Assembly: GCA_004321915.1 (NCBI GenBank)
Contig: SCQE01000029.1
Coordinates: forward strand, 1-64,000
DNA from: Nitrospirota bacterium
Lineage (GTDB): Bacteria; Nitrospirota; Thermodesulfovibrionia; Thermodesulfovibrionales; Dissulfurispiraceae
Length of the DNA: 64,000 bases
Reading direction: 5' to 3'
The position numbers and the translations under genes were made by a program. Shown one piece after another: positions 52,251-62,225 of this stretch (the stretch's first letter is position 1; every line of letters starts with the position of its first letter). The notes under the pieces were generated by a model that saw nothing but the letters and a program-made list of their open reading frames with translations, was not told the origin of the DNA and ran no database searches.

Positions 52251-53900
52251 ATGCATATCAATTTTTCTATTAAAAAGAAGCTTCTGGGCGGGTTTGCTAT
52301 GGTGTTGTGCCTCGTAGTATTGATAAGCGCCATTGTTTTCATGACAGGCGGGAATATAGAGGACAAGAGCCATTTCATGGAGCAGACCGCTTCTATGAAC
52401 ATAGATATCATAGAAAAACTGAGGTTTGCGATGGTGCAGGTGCAGCAGCTTTTGACCGATGCGAGCCTCACAGGCAGCAAAGAAAGCATAGTCGAGGCCG
52501 AGAAATGGGCCGGCAAGTTCAGGGCTTATGGAGATGATCTGGACAGGAAATGCACCTCCTGCCACGAGATGGTTTTCAAGGGCAGAAAAGAGGCGATGCC
52601 TGACCATAAAAAGGATTGTGAGTCCATGACGAAGTCTTTTGAGGAGTTTTATTCAACGGGCAAGAAGATGTTCGATGCTTACAATCTGTCCGGCAAGGAA
52701 GCCGGCAACAAGGTCATGGAAGATTTCGACAAAAAGGCGAACCAGATAAACGAAATACTCGACTCCCGCTCTAAGATGGGCGAGAAGCATTTCAAGAGAT
52801 CTTGGGCCGACCTGAACAAGACCCTCGATTTTTCGAGTATTCTCGTAATAGTCGTAAGTTTAATAGCCATAGTTATAGGAATTGTGGTAGCTCTGGTGCT
52901 TTCGAGCAAAATAGAGAAGCCCATAAGACAGGTTGTTGAGATGGCCGAAAGCATCTCGAAGGGCAACCTTGCGTGCAGTTCTATAGAGATCAAGACCCAC
53001 GATGAGATAGGAATGCTGGCCAAGGCATTGAACGATATGAAATGCTCTTTGGGGAATACCATATCTAAAATAACAAGCAGCGCCAACGAGGTCTCATCTG
53101 CGGCAGTGCAGCTCCTTTCGACAGTCGATCAGATAACCAAGCGCGTGGACGAACAGGCAGGCAGGACCAATCAGGCAGCCACCGCCTCGACCGAGATGTC
53201 CCAGACCGTCATCGATATAGCCAGAAATTCTGCGAGTATCGCTTCTTCCGCTACGCATACTTCGGATGTTGCGAAGGACGGCGAGACCATAGTTGCAAAG
53301 ACAGTTGACGAGGTGCAGAAGATAGCGAGCACCGTTTCGGAAACCGCAGAACTGATAAAATCCCTCGGAGAGAGGTCCAAGCAGATAGGCGACATACTGT
53401 CTGTGATAAAGGACATAGCGGACCAGACAAACCTGCTGGCCCTGAACGCGGCGATCGAAGCGGCCCGAGCAGGAGAGCAGGGCAGGGGCTTTGCGGTGGT
53501 TGCGGATGAGGTAAGGAAGCTCGCGGAGAGGACCGGTAAGGCCACGACTGAGATAAGCGGCATGATATCGGCCATTCAGAACGAGACCGAAAAGGCCGTT
53601 ATCTCTATGGAGGACAGTCTGAAGAGGGTGGAACTCGGGGCTGACCTTTCTTCTCAGGCCGGTGACTCGCTGGGTAAAATCGTAGCGAGCGTGGCCGAAT
53701 TGCAGTCGATGGTGCAGCAGATTGCTACCGCTACGGAAGAGATGTCTACCGTGTCCGAAAATATAAGCGGCGATCTCGAGGCCATTGCAAACGTATCCAA
53801 AGATACAAGCCACAGCGCCGAGGAGATATCGCATTCATCGAATAACCTTGCAAAACTTGCGACAGAACTGAAGGAAGTGGCGGGCCATTTCAAGATATAG
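52251..53900 (+). CDS. Chemoreceptor with periplasmic c-type heme (CxxCH) helical domain
   Basis: A 549-residue MCP. Span 1 is at about 11-32, the periplasmic domain at about 33-190, span 2 near 193-217 ([20 protein letters not shown]), then HAMP and a canonical signalling tip ([20 protein letters not shown]). The periplasmic domain looks four-helical and holds one heme c motif, CTSCH at 101-105, plus Cys123. A covalent heme in the sensor suggests detection of redox state, oxygen, NO or another heme ligand; the signal is not known. TAAGGAGG precedes the ATG. Confidence 0.9.
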   Translation: MHINFSIKKKLLGGFAMVLCLVVLISAIVFMTGGNIEDKSHFMEQTASMNIDIIEKLRFAMVQVQQLLTDASLTGSKESIVEAEKWAGKFRAYGDDLDRKCTSCHEMVFKGRKEAMPDHKKDCESMTKSFEEFYSTGKKMFDAYNLSGKEAGNKVMEDFDKKANQINEILDSRSKMGEKHFKRSWADLNKTLDFSSILVIVVSLIAIVIGIVVALVLSSKIEKPIRQVVEMAESISKGNLACSSIEIKTHDEIGMLAKALNDMKCSLGNTISKITSSANEVSSAAVQLLSTVDQITKRVDEQAGRTNQAATASTEMSQTVIDIARNSASIASSATHTSDVAKDGETIVAKTVDEVQKIASTVSETAELIKSLGERSKQIGDILSVIKDIADQTNLLALNAAIEAARAGEQGRGFAVVADEVRKLAERTGKATTEISGMISAIQNETEKAVISMEDSLKRVELGADLSSQAGDSLGKIVASVAELQSMVQQIATATEEMSTVSENISGDLEAIANVSKDTSHSAEEISHSSNNLAKLATELKEVAGHFKI

Positions 53901-53912
53901 CAAAAGGGCGCA

Positions 53913-55289
53913 GTGTTTAATAACGACCGGACAACAACTCAGGAGCTGTTAAAAAAAGCCGGATTCCTTCAGGGTGTTTTTGACGCAATGCCTGCATCGG
54001 TATTTGTCGTGGATTCCGACATCAGGATATTCAATGTGAATACCGCAGCCACCCGTATGTTCGACATGGACAGGGACGCCTTTATCAGCAAGAAAGGCGG
54101 GGAAGCGCTGCATTGCGTAAACGCCCTGTCTGCTGCCGGAGGGTGCGGCAAAAGCGCGCATTGTTCGGACTGCATTATAAGAAATTCGGTGCGTCAGGCG
54201 TCGCAAGGCCTGAATGTGTTTCGCATTCCCACGGCAATGAGAGCACAAAAGCACGGCCAGATAGAAGAAGAGCAGTTCATGATTACCGCATCGGCGATTT
54301 CATACGATAAAGAAAGTTTTATCATCTTAACTCTGGAAGATGTGACTGAGCTGAAGAAGACCCAAAAAGAACTGGAGCAAACCGCCAACAAACTTAATAT
54401 TATTACGTCTGTGCTTGGCGAGGGTGTTTATGTTCTGGATGCGGGCGGAGCGTTGACCTTCATGAACCCTGAGGCGGAGCGTCTGCTCGGCTGGACCGAA
54501 AAAGAGCTCTTAGGCAAAAATATCCATGAAGTGATCCACTTTCAGAGGGCTGACGGCACTCCGCTGCCTGCGTCGGAATGTCCTGTGTTTAAATCTATAA
54601 GCTCCAATGCCTGCTACCGGGTTGCCGAGGATGTGTTTACGCGCAAAGACGGAGAGCTGGTCCCGATAGCCCTTGTTTCGACCCCTATCTGCGATGACGG
54701 CAAGGTCAAAGGCTCTGTGGCCGCTTTTCACGATATAAGCGAAAGGAAGAGGGTGCAGGAAGCCTTGAAAAACGCAAACTTGCTTTTAGAGCGGCAGGCA
54801 ACTACAGATATATTGACAGGCGTTTTCAACAGGCTGAAGTTCAACGACCTTCTGGATGCCGAATTGCAGCGGGCTGTGCGCCAAGGTCTGCCGCTTTCCG
54901 TAATAATGTTCGACATCGACCATTTTAAGAGAATAAATGACACCTTCGGGCACCATGCAGGCGACAGCGTTCTTAAAGAGTTGACCTGTATTGTCCGGGA
55001 CACCTTGCGCAAGTATGATTCTCTTGCGCGCTGGGGAGGTGAGGAGTTCGTTGTGCTTTCTCCGGGTAACACCTTGGAAAACACACGTCTTCTTGCCGAA
55101 AGGATACGCCACAACATAGAGAAACATTCCTTTGCCGGTATGGGCGTTGTCACCTCCAGTTTCGGGGTCTCTGCATTCGCCGAAGGAGACGATGCAGACG
55201 CATTGCTCCAGCGTGTTGACGGCGCCCTGTATAAAGCCAAGAACTCCGGCCGTAACAGGGTCGAAGCGGCCTTTTGCCCAGCAGAATGA
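53913..55289 (+). CDS. PAS-PAS-GGDEF diguanylate cyclase
   Basis: A 458-residue soluble protein starting at GTG 12 bases after the chemoreceptor stop. PAS 1 (about 20-135) carries a cysteine cluster (GCGKSAHCSDC) seen in a subclass of PAS domains and possibly metal- or redox-sensitive. PAS 2 (about 145-275) has a typical core (FMNPEAERLLGWTEKELLGK). The GGDEF domain has RWGGEEFVVLSPGNT with an RKYD inhibitory site five residues upstream. It probably works with the heme chemoreceptor encoded upstream in setting c-di-GMP. Confidence 0.92.
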   Translation: MFNNDRTTTQELLKKAGFLQGVFDAMPASVFVVDSDIRIFNVNTAATRMFDMDRDAFISKKGGEALHCVNALSAAGGCGKSAHCSDCIIRNSVRQASQGLNVFRIPTAMRAQKHGQIEEEQFMITASAISYDKESFIILTLEDVTELKKTQKELEQTANKLNIITSVLGEGVYVLDAGGALTFMNPEAERLLGWTEKELLGKNIHEVIHFQRADGTPLPASECPVFKSISSNACYRVAEDVFTRKDGELVPIALVSTPICDDGKVKGSVAAFHDISERKRVQEALKNANLLLERQATTDILTGVFNRLKFNDLLDAELQRAVRQGLPLSVIMFDIDHFKRINDTFGHHAGDSVLKELTCIVRDTLRKYDSLARWGGEEFVVLSPGNTLENTRLLAERIRHNIEKHSFAGMGVVTSSFGVSAFAEGDDADALLQRVDGALYKAKNSGRNRVEAAFCPAE

Positions 55290-55436
55290 TCCGGTCCTCG
55301 CAGGCGCTTTGCATGACATCGGGGCGCTCTCCCTATCGGACAGAATGAACACGTTGAGATTTGATTTTCAGGACGCCCAAAATGTGCATGCCGTACGATC
55401 AGATTGTGCCTGATTGGGCCGGCTAGGACGGGCGGT

Positions 55437-57032
55437 TCAGACCCTGAACCATTTGACCATCGAGTTGAGTTCTTTTGCGGAGGCAGAGAGGTTCTCCGAA
55501 ATTTTTTGTATCATTACCCCGGTTTCAGCGGCTTGGTCTATAATGTCCGAGAAGTTCCCGATGTTGAACGCAATCTGGCTTGCAACCGCAAAGTGCTGTT
55601 CTGTGGTAGAAGTGATGTGCTGCACCTTTTCGATGGAGTCTCTGCTCGCCTCGACAATCTCATTGAGCGAATCGGTAGCGGCCTTCGACAGATTCACGCC
55701 CTCGTCGACCTTCAGGGTCCCGGTTGTAATGGCCTCGACCGATTTGGAAGACATCTCCTGAATCTTCTTTATCTTTTCGGTTATTTCCCTTGTCGCGCTG
55801 CTCGTTTTTTCGGCCAGCTTACGCACCTCGTCAGCCACCACCGCGAAGCCCCGTCCCTGTTCGCCTGCGCGGGCGGCCTCTATCGCCGCGTTAAGCGCAA
55901 GCAGGTTGGTCTGCTCCGCGATGTCTTTTATGACGGACACTATGCTTCCGATCTCCTGAGAGCTCTGCCCCAAGCTGTTGATGGTTTCTGCCGATTCCCT
56001 CATGGTCTCTGCGATGCTCAGCATCGAAGCCACCGAGCGCTCTACGGTGTCTTTCCCCCTTGCGGCCATTTCCGAAGTGCCGTGTGAGGCCTGAAGCGCA
56101 TAACCGGCGCTTTTCCCTACATCCACTATAGTGGTGGACATATCGGAAGAGGCGGTCGCTACAGACTGGAACATGCCGAGTTCCTGTTCCAGTTTTTTCT
56201 GGTTTTCTACGACTTCCGAAAGCCGGGCCGAGAAGGACGAGAGTTTTTCCGTAAGTCCGTTTATCTTAGAGATGATGTCTTTGAGTTGTTTCAGCATGGA
56301 GCCGGCGGCTTCAGCCATCATATCGGTTTCCAGCGCGGCTTTTGAGAGCGTAAAATCCACAGACAGATCGCCTTCGGACATTCTGCGCAGCTTGTCCGAA
56401 AAGTCGAGCAACGGTTGGATAAGAAAATTCTTTGCGCAGGTTTTATAGAGGACGCCGCCCGCGATTATCGCCAGCGCCGGGACCGCCCACAACACGACCA
56501 TGACCGTTTTATGGAACAGTCTGTTTTTCTCTATTTCAGACCCCATCCTTGTTTTTTTCAGTTCGGTCATCTTTTCTATCGAGGTTTTGATCCTCTCGAT
56601 TTCAGGCAGCAGCCGGTCGTTCAATATCGCTGCCTTTGTTCCGGCATCGCCGGCCGCTATTATGTCCTTGGCCGCCTGATGCAGCTTTTTGTGCGGGTCT
56701 TCTATATTCCTGTAAGCGTCCAGCTCTACCTGCTGCGGCTTGTACGCGTAATACCATTTGCCGAAATCGCAGAGGGTATGGTCCAGCTGTCTGTTGAACT
56801 CCTCGCCGGTCATGATATGTCTGTTGAGGTCCATGACCCATTTAAGATGGTTTATGTAACGCTCCCTCATCAGTACGGCGAGCGAGGACTCCTCTGAAAT
56901 TGCGGCCTGAAGGGATTCTCCGTGTTTTATCGTAAAGGTCCAGAACCCGCAGATTACGAATACGAGGACTATAACGGCCGACATCGCCCTCAGATAAACG
57001 GTCGAAAAAGATTTGAGTTTCTTGCCGGCCAT
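55437..57032 (-). CDS. Chemoreceptor with periplasmic CZB (zinc-binding) domain
   Basis: A 531-residue MCP. Span 1 lies at about 17-35 and span 2 near 173-193 ([20 protein letters not shown]), then HAMP and a canonical tip ([20 protein letters not shown]). Between the spans is a CZB-type motif set: His62, Cys88 in [11 protein letters not shown], and His114/His118 in [10 protein letters not shown], the 3-His/1-Cys zinc site. CZB domains are mostly cytoplasmic at receptor C-termini and sense zinc or hypochlorous acid; here it is outside the membrane. It follows a bacteriohemerythrin gene by 15 bases and shares its promoter. Confidence 0.88.
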   Translation of the reverse strand: MAGKKLKSFSTVYLRAMSAVIVLVFVICGFWTFTIKHGESLQAAISEESSLAVLMRERYINHLKWVMDLNRHIMTGEEFNRQLDHTLCDFGKWYYAYKPQQVELDAYRNIEDPHKKLHQAAKDIIAAGDAGTKAAILNDRLLPEIERIKTSIEKMTELKKTRMGSEIEKNRLFHKTVMVVLWAVPALAIIAGGVLYKTCAKNFLIQPLLDFSDKLRRMSEGDLSVDFTLSKAALETDMMAEAAGSMLKQLKDIISKINGLTEKLSSFSARLSEVVENQKKLEQELGMFQSVATASSDMSTTIVDVGKSAGYALQASHGTSEMAARGKDTVERSVASMLSIAETMRESAETINSLGQSSQEIGSIVSVIKDIAEQTNLLALNAAIEAARAGEQGRGFAVVADEVRKLAEKTSSATREITEKIKKIQEMSSKSVEAITTGTLKVDEGVNLSKAATDSLNEIVEASRDSIEKVQHITSTTEQHFAVASQIAFNIGNFSDIIDQAAETGVMIQKISENLSASAKELNSMVKWFRV

Positions 57033-57047
57033 TCCGCCTTCCGTTTT

Positions 57048-57455
57048 TTATGAGACCCCTTTGCCTTTCAGAAACGGAGAGTATTTTTTGTCGGTGTTCA
57101 TGATATGGTTGGTCAGCCAGTTCTGCAGAAAACTCATTACCTCCAAGGAGAGTACCGGTTTTCCGGACCTGAACTGCGTCTGCAGGTCTACGGCTTTGGT
57201 CGTGAGGTTTTCATGCTCTCTTTTGTGCGCCGGATAATCCGGGTACGCGTATTTCGTCATCATCTTTTCTTCGAAGTCGAAGTGGGTCTTTACATACGCC
57301 ATAAGGCTGTCGAGGGTCTTGCCTATGGCTTCGTTCCCCTTGCCGCTCTTCATGGCGTCATGCAGTTCGTTGACCAATGCCAAAAGTTTTTTGTGTTGTT
57401 CGTCGACCTCCTTGAGGTTAACGCTGAGTCTTTCGGACCATTCCATCAGTGCCAT
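57048..57455 (-). CDS. Bacteriohemerythrin 1
   Basis: A 135-residue single-domain hemerythrin with the di-iron ligand set: His in EVDEQHKKLL, His/Glu in THFDFEEKMM, His in AHKREHENL, and His/Asp in LTNHIMNTDKKY. It binds oxygen or NO reversibly; in chemotaxis settings it is thought to deliver oxygen or act as a sensor partner. It is the first gene of a two-gene unit with the CZB chemoreceptor. Confidence 0.95.
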   Translation of the reverse strand: MALMEWSERLSVNLKEVDEQHKKLLALVNELHDAMKSGKGNEAIGKTLDSLMAYVKTHFDFEEKMMTKYAYPDYPAHKREHENLTTKAVDLQTQFRSGKPVLSLEVMSFLQNWLTNHIMNTDKKYSPFLKGKGVS

Positions 57456-57542
57456 ACTTTCTCCTCGCTTTTTATGTTTTTTTTGCGGTGAAGTAGAGAT
57501 GTTTTAAAGTGAACCGATTTAGTCCTCTTTCACCGTCGTCTT

Positions 57543-57571
57543 ATTATAATGGCTGCTGCCGAGGATTGCAA
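57543..57571 (-). promoter_or_regulatory. Strong sigma-70 promoter for hemerythrin/CZB receptor genes
   Basis: On the minus strand TTGCAA (57571-57566), a 17-base spacer and a perfect TATAAT (57548-57543). It lies about 90 bases before the hemerythrin ATG and within 20 bases after... the neighbouring GGDEF gene end is at 57585, so this is the intergenic start of a separate transcript. Confidence 0.7.
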
Positions 57572-57584
57572 GAGGTTTTATTCG

Positions 57585-59102
57585 TCAGGCCTTTTGGCCC
57601 GTCTTAAGGCGCTCGACCCTGTTCCTGCCGTTGTTTTTCGCTAGGTACAAAAGCCTGTCCGCCTCTTGGACCAGCTTGTCGGCGGTCATTCCTTTTTCGA
57701 ACGAAGCGACCCCGAAGCTTGCGGTCAGTTTTCCGGCGTAGTCGAAGTCGAAGGATTCTATAGAGTTTCTGCTTTTTTCTGCGATCCCGGCCGCGCCTTC
57801 GAGGTCCGTTTCCGGCGCTAGTATGACGAACTCCTCCCCGCCGTACCGGGCGAAGATGTCCGTTTTGCGGATGCTTTCCTCTACTATGCCGGCTACGGTT
57901 TTCAGGACATAATCGCCCTTGTCATGTCCGAAGGTGTCGTTTACGGCCTTGAAATGGTCGATATCGAACATTGTTATAGAGAGCTGTCTGGAGTGTCTGT
58001 TGGCCCTCTCCACCTCGTTTTCCAATATTTCGTAGAACTTTCTCCTGTTGTAAATATTGGTGAGAAAGTCATGCTCGGCGCTTTTCCTCAGCTTTTCTTC
58101 GAGCTGTTTCTGCAAGGTGAGGTCTTTTGCCGTTGCCACGAAGTGCGTGAGCGTTCCGTTAGCGTCGAAGAGCGGCGCGATAGTGCATTCGTCGTAATAG
58201 AGTTCGCCGTTTTTCTTTTTATTGATAAACATATTCCTGTAAACTCTGCCGGACAGTATGGTCTCCCAAAGCTCTTTGTAAAACTGCCTGTCATGGCTTC
58301 CGGATTTCAGCATCTTCGGATTATTTCCTACGGCCTCCTCTTTTGAATAGCCGGTAAGCTTTTCGAACGAGGCATTGACGTATTCTATAACGCCTTCCCT
58401 GTCGGTGATGATAATAGGGTCGGCGGCGCTCTCGACAGCAGTGGATAATTTTTGCATCCGGGCCTCTGTTATTTTTCTTTCCGTAACATTCCTCGAAATA
58501 TGTATGACCTGATTAATGCTGCCGTTGCCGTTCTTTACAGGCTGAACAGAGACATCGAAAAAGGCCTTTTCTCCGTCTGCCTTGTAGTGGACATGTTCGT
58601 AAACAGTATATTTTCCGCACGAGACCGCGTCATGGAGGGGACAGGGTTTATCAGGCGGCATGCAGGGTGTCCCTTTTTCTTGTGTGACCTCATAGCAGGT
58701 TTTCCCTAAAACGTCTTCCCTCTTTACGCCTAATTCCTTGAGGAAGGCCTCATTGACGTCTACGATCCTGTGGTCTGCCGCATTGATGAGCGAAATGGCG
58801 TCGTGCATGCTGTTGAAGACCGTGGCCGCGAAATTCGCGGCGCTCCGGCGCTCTTTGTCGGATCTCCTTGTCCGTGAGACAACGGTTCCTGTAATAATCC
58901 CGAAGGCTATGAAAGAGACCCATACGAAGATCCTCATCCATACGCACATGTTTTCGGGCCTGAGCAGTTCATCCGCGAAGGGTCTTCCGCTGAAAAAGAC
59001 AGAGTCCAACACAGAGTCGAGTATCCAGAAGCACAAGCCCAGCGCAGCTCCCGAGAGCGCCAACTTATATGTCAGATCGAGTTTTAGGATTTTTTCTTTC
59101 AT
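57585..59102 (-). CDS. Membrane PAS-PAS-GGDEF diguanylate cyclase
   Basis: A 505-residue protein with two N-terminal spans (about 13-33 and 52-72), PAS 1 with a cysteine group (YEVTQEKGTPCMPPDKPCPL), PAS 2 (ADPIIITDREGVIEYVNASF), and a GGDEF domain (RYGGEEFVILAPETD, RKTD inhibitory site). It lies nine bases after a second bacteriohemerythrin gene, a combination that suggests oxygen- or redox-linked c-di-GMP control. Confidence 0.92.
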   Translation of the reverse strand: MKEKILKLDLTYKLALSGAALGLCFWILDSVLDSVFFSGRPFADELLRPENMCVWMRIFVWVSFIAFGIITGTVVSRTRRSDKERRSAANFAATVFNSMHDAISLINAADHRIVDVNEAFLKELGVKREDVLGKTCYEVTQEKGTPCMPPDKPCPLHDAVSCGKYTVYEHVHYKADGEKAFFDVSVQPVKNGNGSINQVIHISRNVTERKITEARMQKLSTAVESAADPIIITDREGVIEYVNASFEKLTGYSKEEAVGNNPKMLKSGSHDRQFYKELWETILSGRVYRNMFINKKKNGELYYDECTIAPLFDANGTLTHFVATAKDLTLQKQLEEKLRKSAEHDFLTNIYNRRKFYEILENEVERANRHSRQLSITMFDIDHFKAVNDTFGHDKGDYVLKTVAGIVEESIRKTDIFARYGGEEFVILAPETDLEGAAGIAEKSRNSIESFDFDYAGKLTASFGVASFEKGMTADKLVQEADRLLYLAKNNGRNRVERLKTGQKA

Positions 59103-59111
59103 AGGCCCTGT

Positions 59112-59510
59112 CTAGCTCAGGCCGTTTTCATTGAAGAAAGAGCTGTATTTCCTGTCCGTCTCCTGAATGTGTGTTATCAGCCAGTGTTTTAGAAAGTGCA
59201 TCGCATTCAAGGTGACGGAGTTATTGAGCCCGTACTGGAATTCGGCCGCCTTTGTCAGGAAGGTCGCATGTTCTTTTCGATGGTTGACCGCCTCGGGATA
59301 TTTGAACCGGTTGAAATACATCTCTTCCGTCTCAAAATGCTTTGCAGCGTAAAGGGCAAGGTTATTCATGATCCTCCCGAGCTCGTCTATGCCTTTTCCA
59401 TGCTTCATGGCATCACCCAGTTCATTAAGTATTTCAACGAGCTTTTTGTGCTGCATGTCGAACTCGGCCACATTGACGCTGAAACTGTCGTTCCATTCGA
59501 TAACTGTCAT
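59112..59510 (-). CDS. Bacteriohemerythrin 2
   Basis: A 132-residue hemerythrin with ligands in EFDMQHKKLVEIL, AKHFETEEMYFNRF, HRKEHATF and ITHIQETDRKY. It is distinct from the first hemerythrin in this window. A weak promoter-like TTTACG-17-TAAACT lies just upstream. It is the probable partner of the downstream GGDEF protein. Confidence 0.94.
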   Translation of the reverse strand: MTVIEWNDSFSVNVAEFDMQHKKLVEILNELGDAMKHGKGIDELGRIMNNLALYAAKHFETEEMYFNRFKYPEAVNHRKEHATFLTKAAEFQYGLNNSVTLNAMHFLKHWLITHIQETDRKYSSFFNENGLS

Positions 59511-59570
59511 ATTCTTTTAGTTTAATGAAGTAGTGAAGGCGCGTAAATGGGGATACAGGCATGCCGATAC

Positions 59571-59605
59571 AGGTAATTATCTTTATTAGTATGGGGAAAT
59601 TACCT
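59571..59605. promoter_or_regulatory. 8-base inverted repeat upstream of hemerythrin 2
   Basis: AGGTAATT and AATTACCT are perfect inverted arms 19 bases apart, spanning the end of the response-regulator gene and the leader of hemerythrin 2. The loop is too long for a terminator, so a protein-binding site is possible. Direct repeats GATACAGG are nearby at 59553-59572. Confidence 0.3.
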
Positions 59606-60274
59606 ATTAAGTCCGGGTTCTTCGGTTTTGACCCAAAGCGCGGCTTGTTGCACAAGCTCCGTGGCGCCTGAGAGGTCGAGCTTGTTTTTGATGTTCTCTT
59701 TGTAGTTCTGCACGGTTTTTATGCTCAACGACATGTTTTCGGCTATCTCACGGGTAGTCATGCCGTTGCCGGTGCAGCGGAATACGTATAATTCACGTCC
59801 GGTGAGCCTGCCTGCCGGCGAGTCGTCGTCTTTATGCTTCGGCCTCAGCAATTCGATGAATATGGCGTCTTTTAATTCCGGTTTTATGAAGATGCTGCCT
59901 TCGGCTATCCGTCTTATGGCGGTTATGACCTGCTTCGGGTGCTCCGATTTTGTCACATAGCCTTCCGCGCCCGCCTGAAAGGCTTTTTTTGCATACAGAG
60001 ACTCTTCGTGCATGGACAATACGAGAATATGGACTTGCGGAGAGATCTTTTTTATCTCTTCTATTAAAGCCAAGCCGCTTCCGTCTTTGAGCGATATGTC
60101 CACGATTGCGATATCCGGGACCGTTGATTCGAGCGCTTTGACGGCATCTCTATAGCCTTCCGCTTCACCGCAGACCTCCAAGTCCTTCTGCTGGTCCACG
60201 AGCGCGGCTATGCCCCCTCTGGTTACGGGGTGGTCGTCTATTATGAAGACCTTTATTTTAGACGGCTTATTCAT
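59600..60274 (-). CDS. NarL/FixJ-family response regulator
   Basis: A 224-residue regulator: receiver with Asp13/Asp14 and Asp59 (AIVDISLKDGSG), Lys (YVTKSEHP), and a LuxR-type HTH at about 150-210 (LTGRELYVFRCTGNGMTTRE, SLSIKTVQNYKENIKNKL). It is the output of the HisKA_3 kinase whose gene overlaps it by eight bases. The target promoters are unknown; nitrogen oxide or redox genes in this region are a reasonable guess. Confidence 0.93.
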   Translation of the reverse strand: MNKPSKIKVFIIDDHPVTRGGIAALVDQQKDLEVCGEAEGYRDAVKALESTVPDIAIVDISLKDGSGLALIEEIKKISPQVHILVLSMHEESLYAKKAFQAGAEGYVTKSEHPKQVITAIRRIAEGSIFIKPELKDAIFIELLRPKHKDDDSPAGRLTGRELYVFRCTGNGMTTREIAENMSLSIKTVQNYKENIKNKLDLSGATELVQQAALWVKTEEPGLNR

Positions 60275-62225
60275 CGGCGGTCTCCTGTCGTGCCGAGAGG
60301 TCCACTTTGCATACGATCTCTGTGCCTTTATCCTTAAGTCTGTTGATGTTAAGTTCCGCGCCTATCATCTTTGCCCTTTGCTTCATTATCCTGAGTCCCA
60401 GCCCTTTTTTGTCCTGCCAGTCTTTCTGCAGGCCCGAGCCGTTGTCCCTGACTATCATGATAATATTTGCGTCCTTCACAGTCAACTCGACCTCCACCTC
60501 CCCGGCCTGTCCGTGTTTTATGGCGTTTGTTATGGCCTCCTGCGCAATCCGGTACAGGTTTCCTGCTGTTTCGTAATCGGGCAAAAGCGTAGAGTCGCCG
60601 CATTTCACATAGCAGGACACGCCGAACCGTTTGGCCGCGTCGGTGCAGAGTTGGTCCAGCGCCGCATGAAAGCCGTTTTCGAACAACTCCATGGGGACGA
60701 GCATTTTCGCCAGATCTTTGGTGTATGCCGTGGCCTGACCCGCAAGTCCGGTTATGGTCGCTGCGTCTTGGGCCTCGGGCAGCGCTTTTTCGGAAAGCTT
60801 TTGTTCGAGGGCGTTGCTCCTGAAGGCGATGCCTGTGAGTATCTGTCCGAGGCCGTCGTGCAGGTCCTGACCTAACTTCTGTTTTTCGCGCTCCCCTATA
60901 TGCTGCACGAGCTTTTCTACGCGCCTGCGCCGCTCGATCTCTCTTTTCAGGGCTGCGTTGGCCTCTTTCAGTTCAGTAAATTTTTCACTAAGCAAGGCCG
61001 CTGTTTTTCTGAAGGCCTGTGTCAGGTTGCTTACTTCGCTTATCGAGCTTTCCGTCCATTCTGTCTTTTTCCCGTCGGCTATTCCGGTCGGGATGTCGGC
61101 GGCCAAGTTCTGGAGACTCTGGAGCGGCCTGCTCATCATCCTGCTGATGAGTGTGGACAGGGCGATGCAGATCATGACAAGCGCCCACACTATAGAAAGC
61201 GTTTTGATGGTTTCCGAGGTCATTTCATGGACCTGCGGCGCAACAGGCATTCCCACGATTACGGTCCATGTCCCGGCTGCCGACATCAAGGACTCTTGTT
61301 TCATATAGAAAGACCTGTTCCATCGCTGCATGATGGATTTGCCTTTTTCGGGTTTCGGTATCAGTTGAAATACCCCTGCTTCGAGAAGGCGTTTATCGTA
61401 ATTGTCTTTACCGGGAGCGTCCATTTTCTTCAAGCCGTCTCCGGCATCGATGACTATATTCCCGTCCGGGGCCGTGACCGTAATGGTCGCATATTTTTCT
61501 TTAAGCGCGGATATGATGTCCTGCATCCCTTGCAAGGCTTCTCTTTTATGCGGATGCTCATCGGTGAATTTGTGAAGCAGGCTGCGGATGTTGGCTGAGA
61601 TCTGCGCAACCCTTTGTACGGCAATCTTCTCGTTTTCGTATTTATGCCTTTCGATCTCGATGACCCAAAAGGTCAACGAAGAAAAAAGCACGAGGCCTGT
61701 AAGCGCATAAAAGATGATGTTCTGAAAGGTCAGCGGACGGTAATCCTTGTTCTTCCTGTGACGGTAGAGGCGTATGCCTTTATATACGATGCCTGCCGTA
61801 AGCGCGTTGAAAATGCCGTTGATGCTCTGTTTGAGAACGATCAAAAATGCCCCGCTGTTGTCCATGCCTAACACATGAAAATAAAAGAGCCAGACAAGGG
61901 GCATCCCTATCAATAACCAGTAAAGAGTGTCGAGTATTACGATATTGCCGGTCTTTTTATAAAAAAGGCTTACGAATACCGCTTCGGCAGTGAAGATGAC
62001 GATTGCGTAAGGATGGTTCCAGAGGATGTAGGTGCAGCCCGATGAAATCAAGGCGGCTGTAACGGCAGGCCATTTTCCGTAAAGACACAGCACGAGCATT
62101 ACCGCAATGCCGCCGAAAAGAAAATCCACGTTGAAGAAGAGCGGGAGCTTGAAATAATTGCCTGCGAACGCAGCTGCTGTAAATATTAAAAAGGGGAGTA
62201 TCGGCGGGAAGTTGGCGTTATTCAA
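60267..62225 (-). CDS. NarX/DegS-type (HisKA_3) membrane histidine kinase
   Basis: A 652-residue kinase beginning at TTG, which overlaps the stop region of the hydrolase gene. The N-terminal 165 residues have about five hydrophobic spans (MASE-like sensor), a sixth span follows (IIFYALTGLVLFSSLTFWVI), then a periplasmic cache-like domain, another span (IVWALVMICIALSTLIS), HAMP, HisKA_3 (EREKQKLGQDLHDGLGQILT) and HATPase (AQEAITNAIKHGQAG, DNGSGLQKD, GLGLRIMKQRAKMI). The ligand is not known. It phosphorylates the adjacent NarL-type regulator. Confidence 0.9.
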   Translation of the reverse strand: MNNANFPPILPFLIFTAAAFAGNYFKLPLFFNVDFLFGGIAVMLVLCLYGKWPAVTAALISSGCTYILWNHPYAIVIFTAEAVFVSLFYKKTGNIVILDTLYWLLIGMPLVWLFYFHVLGMDNSGAFLIVLKQSINGIFNALTAGIVYKGIRLYRHRKNKDYRPLTFQNIIFYALTGLVLFSSLTFWVIEIERHKYENEKIAVQRVAQISANIRSLLHKFTDEHPHKREALQGMQDIISALKEKYATITVTAPDGNIVIDAGDGLKKMDAPGKDNYDKRLLEAGVFQLIPKPEKGKSIMQRWNRSFYMKQESLMSAAGTWTVIVGMPVAPQVHEMTSETIKTLSIVWALVMICIALSTLISRMMSRPLQSLQNLAADIPTGIADGKKTEWTESSISEVSNLTQAFRKTAALLSEKFTELKEANAALKREIERRRRVEKLVQHIGEREKQKLGQDLHDGLGQILTGIAFRSNALEQKLSEKALPEAQDAATITGLAGQATAYTKDLAKMLVPMELFENGFHAALDQLCTDAAKRFGVSCYVKCGDSTLLPDYETAGNLYRIAQEAITNAIKHGQAGEVEVELTVKDANIIMIVRDNGSGLQKDWQDKKGLGLRIMKQRAKMIGAELNINRLKDKGTEIVCKVDLSARQETADE

